Positions 58,601-64,000 of a DNA stretch of 64,000 nt are shown here, piece by piece. The stretch is from NCBI GenBank assembly GCA_963556145.1, contig OY744469.1, forward strand, positions 372,001-436,000, in the 5' to 3' direction. The notes under the pieces were generated by a model. That model did no database searches, was not told the origin of the DNA, and worked only from the letters and a program-made list of their open reading frames with translations. Both the position numbers and the translations under genes were made by a program. Origin of the DNA: Hygrocybe punicea. Its lineage: Eukaryota > Basidiomycota > Agaricomycetes > Agaricales > Hygrophoraceae. How positions within the stretch are numbered: position 1 is the first letter of the stretch; each line of letters starts with the position of its first letter.

Positions 58601-59774
58601 AGGTCATGGGTCCTCTTTGTTCATTGGAAGGAGTAAACGAATTGGTAGGGGTAAACAAACTAGTAGAAGGGTTTGGTGGAAGGCCAACACTATTGGCAGC
58701 TGAGATTTTGAAGGGAGGTCTTTGTGTTTGCTGTGACTGTGCTTGCTTTTGCTGAGGTTGTTTCAACTCAGGTGGGCTAATACAGTGAGCAATGTCTGGA
58801 TCTAGCTTCAAGGCTCTATAGTATGCTAGTCCATACTTAATATCATCCAAAGAAAGCTTTCCCATTTGCTTGATTAAAGACTCTACTTCATTCTGGTGTG
58901 ATGATGATGTGGAGGTAGACTTCCTGTCTATCCCCTTCCTGCCATTATCTTTCTTCTCAGTTTCTTTCCTTACTGTCTTCTTAAATAGTTCATCATCTGA
59001 ATCATATGCCTTGGATTTGAATGCCTTCTTCTTCTTGCTAGCTTTCTTTCTCTTGATGCAGGCTTCATAGTCACTATCTGTATCATACTCTGATGAATCA
59101 TCTGTATCAGAGTCTTCTGAAACAGAGTTGTCTAGTCTTCCTGGTATATCTGAATCTGAATCTGCTAGATTCATGTCAAACCTATTCCTTTCAAATAGAG
59201 TTTCTGCAACCTTAATGACATTTTTCATAGGGAATGGAGATGTGACATCTAAAGGTGTTGATCCAGTGTTGAGACGTGTCTCAATGATATGTCTGAGGTT
59301 CTTGTTGATTCCATGCCAGAAGTATGCAGCCTTTTCATCTGCAGAGATCTTCTTCTTGCTCTCTAACCATCCTGCAATAGTAATGAACCTGTGTTCATAT
59401 TGCTTCCATTTGGTGAGAGTTCTAATCTGCTTAAGTTTCCAAATGCGTGCAAGGGTCATGAGGTCTCTAACAATGTATCTTGTTTCCTTTAGGGCAGCAT
59501 CAAAGTAGCGAGTAATATCTTTCTCAAGAGTATTCCAGTCCTGGGATATGTAACTCTCCAGGGCTTCAATGAGCTTGACTACTTTGGTAGAGCAGTAATC
59601 TACAATCCTTTCACACTTTTCTTTATCTGAAACAGCATAGGATTTGCACATTTGATTGTAATGCCTTAAGAATCTCTTGACTTCTTCATAGCTTCCTTTG
59701 AATTTAGCTGGGGCAGACTTCTGCCCTAGTAGGGGCATCATGTCTGGGGTACGAGTACTGGTGCTTGTAGACAT
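49686..59774 (-). CDS. Gypsy Gag-Pol polyprotein with C-terminal ASCH-like domain (3,362 codons)
   Basis: Starts at ATG 59774. Gag covers residues ~20-390, then a CCHC knuckle at ~392-405 (CYGCGGQGHGMQTC), and an aspartic protease with DTGSQLNVIS near residue 728. A Pro/Ser/acidic spacer reaches ~2,300. Reverse transcriptase begins near 2308 (YRSRWFCVSKKDGK) with FIDD at 2424-2427 in place of YxDD. RNase H is near 2590 (TYLSVDSSH). The integrase has an HHCC zinc site from ~2843 and a D2908/D2966/E3001 core, then a GPY/F-like module (YLGPYEVV). Residues ~3230-3335 resemble ASCH (ILAIKPEFAAHI, FEFRKY, WLYETTPISSITGVI). At ~1940-2040 the frame reads a hydrophobic, non-conserved segment while another frame is coherent (see finding), so an intron or frameshift may operate. 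No stop interrupts it. Confidence 0.9.
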   Translation of the reverse strand: MSTSTSTRTPDMMPLLGQKSAPAKFKGSYEEVKRFLRHYNQMCKSYAVSDKEKCERIVDYCSTKVVKLIEALESYISQDWNTLEKDITRYFDAALKETRYIVRDLMTLARIWKLKQIRTLTKWKQYEHRFITIAGWLESKKKISADEKAAYFWHGINKNLRHIIETRLNTGSTPLDVTSPFPMKNVIKVAETLFERNRFDMNLADSDSDIPGRLDNSVSEDSDTDDSSEYDTDSDYEACIKRKKASKKKKAFKSKAYDSDDELFKKTVRKETEKKDNGRKGIDRKSTSTSSSHQNEVESLIKQMGKLSLDDIKYGLAYYRALKLDPDIAHCISPPELKQPQQKQAQSQQTQRPPFKISAANSVGLPPNPSTSLFTPTNSFTPSNEQRGPMTCYGCGGQGHGMQTCFQINELLKTGKITKDGLGRIVYPDGSIIRRNMGETFVQAIDRHVAEKASNVQSHFYVLQDQFSDYYQSDAEEDFEAYTIPTIKEEEIQILPAVRGPQKIGAARKEVLDGVYPPTGIKAKGKENIRPNTVLPPIPKGPVKPGPLSAQKQAQTHVPAPLPFALKKTNPFHPTEDLHTKQPVPMDIRAPIHIPSDTDSDVEMIDPSPTKPAKTHIQGHKANIDKNKIMAERHNAITRPKPTPRQSEISVNIGETQVVNQILDTPVTLRVREVLASSKELSEQLTDMIKRKNAKVSAIASSFITKDRGVLIRLQMECDRRPIEAIIDTGSQLNVISKKVWKEIIQRPMDVGKILTMNDANGGEGTLKGLVSEVPLTCGGVLTYANLYIGETVPFDLLLGRPWQRGNYVSIDERIDGTYLVFKNPEDLTNRFELMVTPSHSQVNHIRGATTAHASTSYLCTLPMELEETTTIPLTKSYEQNKALVHYNSQFQTPLKPNYFTEMITCLQDKPYLDKDKSEVKGDKSISCFNIPKNAYDGSKLFALSIAHCDDMNNEESEFSKRRKIRNGFSHQGNLDRNCYKNSEEMGETVAMSAAQTPQIPPFMINNHPLPLPVEGIHSNGHPDAGRLITSFLGNSLDYQSPHLSKFLIAATVGYRLSPGIDSLGVPFEHGILLNASLATINSPSVPPSLRMGHLVFQFYPFANPSTEENFSPPPVPPPYIEDFYSFPVTTRDPRTRPGDIIPPLEPPRNPINLPVMRIPTVGSSVPAITLTGKDDRESSLTNDEARGWSPIEGWEWDYEVGKIPLHLFTDKRLPLQYTERGRRRPSLTTTTPPENTSTLADGTTDLSATTDSNFFHFRGSEVHSTAPTNDIHHSALDISRDLFEHTDRDGYEAGDEGEVEWPGCTVCTRHPAHEKCPDFTSLTKKPSFDDYTAPAATVQLAIRTEPMNGHNAIPDSDLLDVIIPTSPRAPLVASLLESTNYIPANHERSAPAALVYDHGLPPGLNMPLDAHLRDTSPGLINHYPTSTKTPEFVFPADDDWDWPVGQVRYINPVVLEPPRMLYNHAEVNYAFPPPPHAELGRELISQPPSDPDLLSDVSNHATPGSDVGNIWFPATSYLPTPPFTPFNSSENFVPLVSSSPSMSFDDLYGDLEYSPKSPIFEEILPDLNNNSDDYLYSSNKYIDSKDTSMSVDSQSPSSVYSGSDSENKAVKILSPKPDPLTIIIPHTTSINSSLPQPYQEPGSRTRPISVSSSEDINSSSDESMDTDSDEELGWFAWTRSDSPDSEAITEFNSDLSQAIEEAQQPLDSPPGLISLSPTPPPLEDIPLLQLPPVSDNTWSLPEGEEINTPSDEYARLPFDRANALNAGERISPLPPSKDPRSPFSVRSGPLYPESNLLTQLRMEAPPIRPQSPIQVYSFTISNAGSSHQDLAAARILTAEPDHMSTFDVHISFLKAIRGSLVEGIRRIGFKLATPDWRALINERPSNDPVHYYFNHKCLLFQFLEEGVSEGLPEPATEHFRPLHFTESNPLLEEEEITFLKNSSIIFHSNRRYSLMLSMQSWICAFAALKQWQICLRKDILILPNISSPQLLSDLFTLATIFLPLCQTSLLYICLYYILLLDVIVYKFIFSKTIQDLTSLASPSIPVYKQTELTNITSVRLYEEDPQNSKHEDKPLEQFSVYYETIKDSQETTMPILVYPEDEDNQDYNLNEVPNKQESASEEADYYYIIGEGTLICEEGDILIFPCEETDSQGYPLTLTAYKRVDKKINPVPGTFPEDARVTRKFPYDPLSTLPPLPMIPPDFIPTEKLTSERLKILKINNDGFLWPEEEKLFTHLLSLNQDAIGFEDTERGTLKESYFSPYIIPTVPHVPWAFRNIPIPPGLREKVMDVLKRKIDAGVYEPSQSSYRSRWFCVSKKDGKLRIVHDLQPLNAVTIRDAGLPPILDEFVEPFAGRQCYTVFDLLWGFDARKVHPTSRDLTAFMTPLGLLRLTSLPTGFTNSPAEFQRCMCFILQDEIPHTANSFIDDLPIKGPSSIYPDQDGRPEVLLENPGIRRFIWEHAQDVHRIMHRLACAGMTISAKKTQLCRSSVVIVGQKCTPEGRCPDDSRVQKVLDWPPLKTPKDVRGFLGLCGTVRIWIENYSALAKPLAELFHKGAEFIWDERRQAAFQALKEKVSSAPALRSIDYTSDRPTYLSVDSSHIAAGFILSQEDENGNRRPARYGSIPMSERESRYSQPKLELYGLYCALRHWRLYLIGIKNLHIEVDAKFIKGMLNEPDLQPNAAINRWIQGILLFDFKLIHVPATQFRGPDALSRRELADNEEIEEHDDSWLDDIALLVHVPDPHEIRKFSFTVPTKLPYKAITLPSNNEIKLQQDKILIQVKHFLSTLEMPSTDTLQARRRFLKKTGQFYLKDDKLFRRNGQKMPSLVIMNAKKRIAILTQAHENLGHKGEQAVFDLVKLRFFWPHLRADVHYHISSCHQCQIRSLKKIEISPTISTPTAIFQKVYIDVMFMPPSGGYHFIVAARDDLSGATEVKALRSNNSHNLAKFFWEQIYCRYGAIEHVVTDNGGEVKGAFESLLRRLGIPQVRISPYNKHANGVIERGHFTLREAIVKSCEKDKTGKIKNWHKHVELASFADQITVSSVTGYSPYYLLHGTHPILPFDLTEATFMVEGFCSGLSTSDLLALRIRQLGRHQEDIDKAAAVLKQARFISKLQFDQRFHRRLQKRDYQPGELVLVYNSRLEMTIGKFKTDPRYLGPYEVVRQTRRGTYVLKELYGAVHAEHYAAFRILPYIYRTDPILYEIADQEDEAAEVEDCSVNQLISLKSGDITDIILAIKPEFAAHIASRTKNFEFRKYQVPATVCHMWLYETTPISSITGVITVGSVKVPGEVNDPSGLGNEDFDAGLKLSKYGYPIYHLHQLQVPLSADLLQKRYNTIIPHRYCIAPHSFIQDFPFSALIPIF

Positions 59775-59819
59775 TGTATATTAGAGGTATAGAAATGCTT
59801 GGGTTATTTAAATTTAAAA

Positions 59820-59842
59820 CTCCTCGCGGTGGGCTCCAATTT
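59820..59842 (-). other. Putative tRNA primer-binding site of the Gypsy element
   Basis: On the minus strand, directly after the 5' LTR end (CATAACA), AAAT is followed by TGGAGCCCACCGCGAGGA, which would pair with a tRNA 3' end ...GGGCTCCA. The tRNA isotype cannot be told from the window. Confidence 0.5.
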
Positions 59843-61252
59843 TGTTATGTGAATGTTTGTTTCACCAAGAATTACCGGAGTTGACTTTGTTCAGGTACCT
59901 TCTTGTTGTTCGTGGGTTTTTAATATTTAAATAACCTATCAGGAAGGGGTTTGTGGGTATATGTACTATATGAATCAATAGAATGTAATAGTGAGGTCTC
60001 TTCAATTAAGAATTGAGACTTTGAGTAGGTATGAATAGCAATTGGGTGTGTGATGTACTGAAAATACTAATATTCACTACTGGAATATAAAAATATGAAC
60101 TAATGAATACTGATAACAATATTCACCAGTTGAATATGGACAGTTTTGGCTACAGGGCCTATTCAATCAAGAGTATCTCTGGGTATTATAATATCTGACT
60201 TAAATCCGAAGCTTCAAACGCACATTGGCTACTAGTTCAGGGATATCTTTAATACCTTTTGAATACTCTTTTTTTTTTGTTTAGGATGAAACCTTAACCT
60301 TAGAAGTGTATCTATTTAGGATGAAACCTTAACCTTAGAAGTGTATCTAGCTGACTAATGCTGACTAATGAATTGATTGGACTGAGTGAACTGGGTGAAT
60401 TCTCCTTGATGACAAGGGGAACTCAGAGAATGATAGAATGAGAGTGAACTAGACTGGATTGCAAGCACTAGCTACTACAATGAGTAACTACTAGTACTAA
60501 GAGAATGGGGGATCACACTGTGTGAACCCAACTGAGAGTGACTACTGAGTGGTGAGGGGGGAAATCCTACTGACTACTGGAATTTGGGGGCCCTATTTAT
60601 ACTGTTGGAGAACAATGGGGGACTGAGAACAATGGGAAAGTGAGAACAATAGGACTGAGTCATGAGAACAATGGATGGCATCAAAGAGGCTGTGAACAAT
60701 GGGCTCTATCTCCATTTGGACTGTTTAGAACAATAGACTGCTCAGAACAATAGACCATTGTCTTTATGTAAGCAGAATATCACAATCACTCTCTGATGCA
60801 TTCTATCTTATCATTATCTTATCATCCTCTTGTTCACATCTTATCTAATCATTTCCCATTATCTAGCTGAGCCGCTTTTGATCAATACAAGTAAACAAGA
60901 TTTGTAATCAATCCATTACTGCTAATATAGGTAACAATGCTAGTTGGGCTTGTCTCCTTGCACCCGCAATACAGAGAAATATATAGTAAATACTAATGAG
61001 TGGGGGATGTGCCTCTGTGCACCATACATAAACGGCTAGGTCTGGGCATTACTAGTGAAGCCATAATAAATGATATAAAGGTAAGCATATATGCTATTTG
61101 TGTCTGTTCACTAGCATGCGTAATGTGGAAAGGCATAGAATGGGTACTAATGAGTGTAGGTGTGCATCCATAGTGTTGCACTTAAATATCTAAGTCCGTG
61201 GTCCGATGGTAAACCCATGACATTACACCCAAAAACACTTGGGGTCATGACA
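59843..61252 (-). repeat. 5' LTR of the Gypsy element (1,410 bp)
   Basis: Same length and, where compared, same sequence as 46340-47749. It holds the promoter used for genomic RNA: TATA box at 60594-60601 and upstream GAACAAT array. Confidence 0.95.
60594..60753 (-). promoter_or_regulatory. LTR promoter: TATA box with an upstream array of seven GAACAAT boxes
   Basis: Reading the minus strand, ATTGTTC occurs seven times between 60753 and 60608, mostly followed by TCA or TC, and then TATAAATA stands at 60601-60594. The copies share the plus-strand core GAACAAT(A/G)G. The same array is at 47105-47250 in the 3' LTR with TATA at 47091-47098. AACAAT is the classic core bound by HMG-box (SOX/MATA_HMG) proteins. 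That this is an activating region is inferred from its place just upstream of TATA. Confidence 0.65.
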
Positions 61253-61256
61253 CCGT

Positions 61257-62898
61257 AGACTCTTGTGTGATCCGACAAAGCGCCGACAGCAGCAACAGTA
61301 GCCTAGAGTGACGCAACGGTGGGAAAAGGGAAGCTCGAAACGGAACGCCGTGTATGTACCTCAGAAGCGAGGTGTACCTCGTTGCGATCAACTGCTTCAA
61401 ACAACGCCTCGACCTCCTCCAGCGAACAGAACTCAAGGCCAAGACTCTGGCCGTGTTCTCGACAGACCCCAAGGAACTGATTGGTCGCATCGTCCCATCG
61501 AGGACGACGTTCAACAGCGATCTCATCGAACATCAATATGTATCCTGTTGCGTTTTCACTTGAACCTTCTTTGCCGCTGTTGACGCTGGCGCTGAATGAT
61601 GCATCTAGATTGTAGCAGATATCGGCAGCCGTTGGGAACGAAGACACAGCGCGCAGCGGTCGGTTTACAGAATGTCTTCGGAGTGTGCTGACTCCAGGAC
61701 CTCCCAGAGCACGGTGGGCAATCTCAGCTACGCGCGAACCACCGAGCTTGAGGAACAACAGATTTTGCAGCATCTCCTCCTCGGTGAAGTTTTTAGGCTT
61801 GTACAACCCAAGCATCGCCCTGTCAACTAACTTCATCATCCCCTGCGCCCCAGCTCTATTTCTGAACCCTGCCCTCAGCAAAGTGTCAATCCGGTGGACC
61901 CCTCCATACGCGACTGCCATGAGTATCTTCTTCTGGTCGTCCAAGACACCCAGCTTGCCCTTCAATTTTCGAGTGGCATTCATCTTCCCTGCTCTCATGA
62001 CATCAAGGCTGCTGTTTTTCCGCTCAAGGATCTTTTGGAGACCCGCTATCGGTTGGTATGCGTACGGTGCGTTTTCATGGACTCCATTCTCCATACGATC
62101 GAGGATCCCTTCTAATATTTTGTTTGAATGTAATTCTTGACAGTCGAAGCAGCATGGCTGGCCACTTCTAGCGGAACCACGACACCTAGTCGATTGCAGG
62201 TGCAACCCTTTGTTGTTGATATGGATAATCCATGGAAGCGCGCTGCGTTCATGCAGTCCGAATGGATAGGCGGTATACGGGGACATTTGGGATGGAACTG
62301 GTATGTATATTCCGTGGCACACCTGCTTGAGATGGGCCGATGGCGTACTGACGAGTGATTGATTTGGTTTCGCAGGAAGATTGTCAATGACATTGTGCTC
62401 TGCGGGATGAATATCACCGGCAGCATCAACATCGATGACATCGCGCTCCGAGTCGGCAGGACAGGTTGCTCGGACAGCGGCCGGATCTGCAGTGGGTGGT
62501 GTGGCAGTATGAGCATCCCCTAGTTCTCTGGACTCGGTGATGTTCATGTCTTCATCCGACAGATCCTGCTCTACATCTTCAGGAATCAAATCAGCTTGGA
62601 CGAGGGGAGGGATGTGTATTTGCGGAGGCCGCGGCACTGGACCAGCTACATTGCGGAGGAGACCGACATCGAAGAGTGTACGTAGTCCTTTTACTTGCTG
62701 GTTTTTCTTCACAGTTTGACGACATTTTGACTTGCCAGTGTGCTGCCCTAGACTGGCCTGTCCGCCAGTCCCCACCAGGATCATCTCGTGGCATTCTGGG
62801 CACTCAAGCTTGTCTCCAACTTTGAATTTTGGTGCTGCCTGTCGTTGTATTATTAGTTTCTGTACTTATAGATGATTCATTTTGTTCACTTTTACCAT
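61257..62898 (-). pseudogene. Transposase, N-terminal part (gene split by Gypsy insertion)
   Basis: The start codon at 62898-62896 is immediately followed by a 57-nt intron (62895-62839, GTAAAA...CAG). The reading then continues AAPKFKVGDKLECPECHEMI with a C2HC-type zinc finger (CPECHEM...H...KC). An acidic linker (62650-62420), a second Cys-rich segment (CFDCQELH), and a helical region with LQNLLFLKLGGSRVAEIAHR follow. Next comes an ILMFDEIAVERRPRWDD block with the first acidic catalytic candidate. A GTACAT...TAG intron (about 61370-61307) precedes the last exon, which runs into the 4-bp duplication at 61256-61253. It continues in frame at 46335. Confidence 0.75.
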
Positions 62899-63039
62899 GA
62901 TGCAAGTGTTGCAAGCCACTCAGGGGTCTATAGCGAGTCAAAAATTACTATATAAGGCACATGTATTAAAGTACTCCTTTTTTTTATTTTGCTCGGCCGA
63001 ACCCCCCCCCCCCCCCCCCCCCCCACCTCGGGTGCGGGG

Positions 63040-63061
63040 TTTGAATGCCGGGCCCCCCTTG
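63040..63061 (-). repeat. Right terminal inverted repeat of the 20 kb transposon
   Basis: 22 bp, perfect inverse of 42993-43014. A run of 23 C lies inside it at 63002-63024. Confidence 0.95.
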
Positions 63062-63069
63062 GTTTTTTT

Positions 63070-63530
63070 ACCAAGGAAAAAAAATCGGTTGTCAGAAAGG
63101 AAAGGCGCATGTCGCTTTCAAAAACGACGCGATCCCGTTCATGAAGCCCACGCTGCCTTGGTGACCCCGGTCGCATCAAAGTCTATTCTTTTTTGGCGTC
63201 AGACTTTTTGCAAAAATAAATAAATAAAAAACAGCAAAGAAGGGGGGGTCAGTACATCCAATCAATCAATGTTTGCCAAGCACAGAAAAAAACCTCACCT
63301 GATCAAGGTCAGCCGGCGCGTCAGTTCGCCGTGCGCAAACTTGGAAGACCGCTCCCCGATTCCCTCACCCCTCGCCCCGCCATGACTGGCTAGCCTGAGT
63401 CGACACCCACGGCGACCCATCGCGCCGAGCATTCGGTGCACGGCTGCCTCCGCCGCCACCACATCATACAGCCCTTCACTATTGCCAGCGCCAAAGTCTA
63501 GTTAGTTTAGGTTAGGGGACGGTTGTGGTG
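63070..63530. other. Right flank of the 20 kb transposon, no gene recognised
   Basis: GC-rich from about 63300. No ORF with support. Confidence 0.5.
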
Positions 63531-63680
63531 CTACACATCATTGGCATTCCCTCGAGCATGAGATCTCTGACACTGTGGCCTTCTATGAGAATCGATAATC
63601 TAGACATGCTTGCTTGTTAGGCACACATGGATGGATACTTACCTTACCCGGTACCCGCATCCTTGTCATTGGCCGCCGTC
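63531..63680. repeat. Dispersed duplicate of 38551-38745
   Basis: Same motif order and orientation as the copy at 38551: CATCATTGGCATTCC, GAGCATGAGATCT, TATGAGAATCGAT, CTTGTCATTGGC. Confidence 0.55.
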
Positions 63681-63705
63681 GCCGTCGCTATTGTTGGGGT
63701 TTCTG

Positions 63706-63993
63706 CTACCACTGTCGCAGACGCCGCAGTCTGCGATGCTTTGCCCCATTCAACCATTTGGTTTCAATAGTCCTGTACTGTAGGACGTCCGCGTGTGGCA
63801 ACACAAAATTCAAATGAAGTAAATATGAGCATGTAGATATGAACGCAAAATTTACCTGACTAGCAGTGGTGATACACCCGGCTGTGGCGCCGTCACGTTG
63901 GGCGTTGGCGTTGGAGGCGTTGGATGTCAGCACATCGTTCGCGGGCGTTGGTGTTGACGGGTGTGGGATCATCGCGGGTCCCACATAGAGCAA
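63706..63993 (-). CDS. Possible small gene at the window edge, unrecognised
   Basis: An open frame from ATG 63993 (MLYVGPAMIPHPSTPTPAND) reaches TTASQ at about 63857. There a GTAAAT donor could start an intron ending CAG at about 63779; the frame beyond is Ala/Thr-rich. No domain is recognised, and splice choice changes the C-terminus. Could be a chance ORF. Confidence 0.25.
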   Translation of the reverse strand: MLYVGPAMIPHPSTPTPANDVLTSNASNANAQRDGATAGCITTASQVNFAFISTCSYLLHLNFVLPHADVLQYRTIETKWLNGAKHRRLRRLRQW

Positions 63994-64000
63994 TATGTCA

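Larger units (their letters stand above)
46340..61252 (-). mobile_element. Complete 14,913 bp Gypsy (Ty3) LTR retrotransposon with ASCH-bearing polyprotein
   Basis: Two 1,410 bp LTRs (46340-47749 and 59843-61252) with TG...CA ends flank the body. The flanking duplication is 4 bp, CCGT (46336-46339 and 61253-61256). Transcription is on the minus strand, so 59843-61252 is the 5' LTR. The LTR copies look identical in every stretch compared, so the insertion is recent. The domain order gag, protease, RT, RNase H, integrase identifies Ty3/Gypsy. Its length is large for the group, because of a ~1,500-residue spacer, a C-terminal extension and an extra downstream ORF. It inserted into an exon of the host transposon's transposase gene; the reading frame is continuous when the element and one duplication copy are discounted. 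Confidence 0.95.
42993..63061 (-). mobile_element. 20,069 bp DNA transposon (P-element/THAP9-like) carrying a nested Gypsy element
   Basis: The ends 42993-43014 and 63040-63061 are perfect 22-bp inverted repeats starting CAAGGGGGGCCCGG. They are flanked by the identical 8-bp duplication GTTTTTTT (42985-42992 and 63062-63069). An 8-bp duplication is usual for P and hAT superfamilies. Next to the ends lie long homopolymers on the plus strand (C runs near 43061-43078 and 63002-63024). Without the Gypsy insertion and its 4-bp duplication the element would be 5,152 bp. It encodes one minus-strand transposase split by the insertion. The 693 bp element at 974-1666 is a deletion derivative. Confidence 0.92.

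Noticed and set aside
42993..63061. KDZ (Kyakuja-Dileera-Zisupton) assignment for the 20 kb transposon
   Set aside because: An 8-bp duplication would fit, but the CxC cysteine clusters and KDZ core motifs are absent; the L-E-x-x-F-G-x-x-R block and other motifs fit P/THAP9-like better. The superfamily still needs a profile search.
1..64000. tRNA, rRNA or snRNA genes
   Set aside because: No T-arm/B-box with matching acceptor stem, and no rRNA core sequence, was found by eye; only LTR primer-site matches resemble tRNA ends.

Overview
The window reads as a transposon-rich stretch of nuclear DNA from a filamentous basidiomycete, most likely an Agaricomycete. The reasons are many 45-85 nt introns in nearly every gene, a 7TM DUF6533-type protein, TPR-CHAT and IBTK-like gene families, HRDIRWPN-type kinases and the transposon families present. 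No tRNA, rRNA or CRISPR array was seen. The species cannot be named from the sequence.

Layout. 1-899 holds the end of a kinase-like gene. 974-10359 is a graveyard of mobile elements: a 693 bp internally deleted DNA transposon with perfect 8-bp target duplication, a hAT-like inverted-repeat pair (3192-6194) containing a 1.7 kb TRIM-like LTR element (3861-5603), a decayed Gypsy pol with its 3' LTR (6195-7954), a broken PD-(D/E)XK-like gene and a 780 bp pogo-like element with TA duplication (9580-10359). 11059-18830 holds two minus-strand genes: an unrecognised multi-exon gene, one intron of which carries a 3.2 kb long-inverted-repeat element, and a 7TM receptor with an 11-nt microexon. 20239-21890 is a broken IBTK-like gene.

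22132-42065 is the gene-rich core: a MEF2/Rlm1-type MADS-box factor, an unrecognised conserved gene with a coiled coil and a zinc finger, squalene epoxidase (ERG1), a 14-exon gene joining a zinc-knuckle array to TPRs and a J domain (DNAJC7-like), a broken TPR-CHAT gene, a WW-domain/glycine-rich protein, a DUF6533 7TM protein and a cysteine-rich single-pass membrane protein.

42993-63061 is one 20,069 bp DNA transposon with 22-bp inverted ends and a perfect 8-bp target duplication. Its transposase gene (minus strand, P-element/THAP9-like motif order) is split by a complete 14,913 bp Gypsy retrotransposon (46340-61252) with two 1,410 bp LTRs and a 4-bp duplication. The Gypsy polyprotein (3,362 codons without a stop) carries gag, protease, a ~1,500-residue spacer, RT, RNase H, integrase and, at its C-terminus, an ASCH-like domain. 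An extra ORF follows pol in the position env would occupy. The LTR promoter has seven GAACAAT boxes directly upstream of a TATA box.

The most interesting points are the ASCH-bearing Gypsy element, the zinc-knuckle/TPR/J-domain fusion, the recurrent GC-AG introns, the 11-nt microexon, the transposase whose first coding exon is only ATG, and a transposon sitting a few bases from a 3' splice site. All gene models are splice-site readings by eye, without transcript data.
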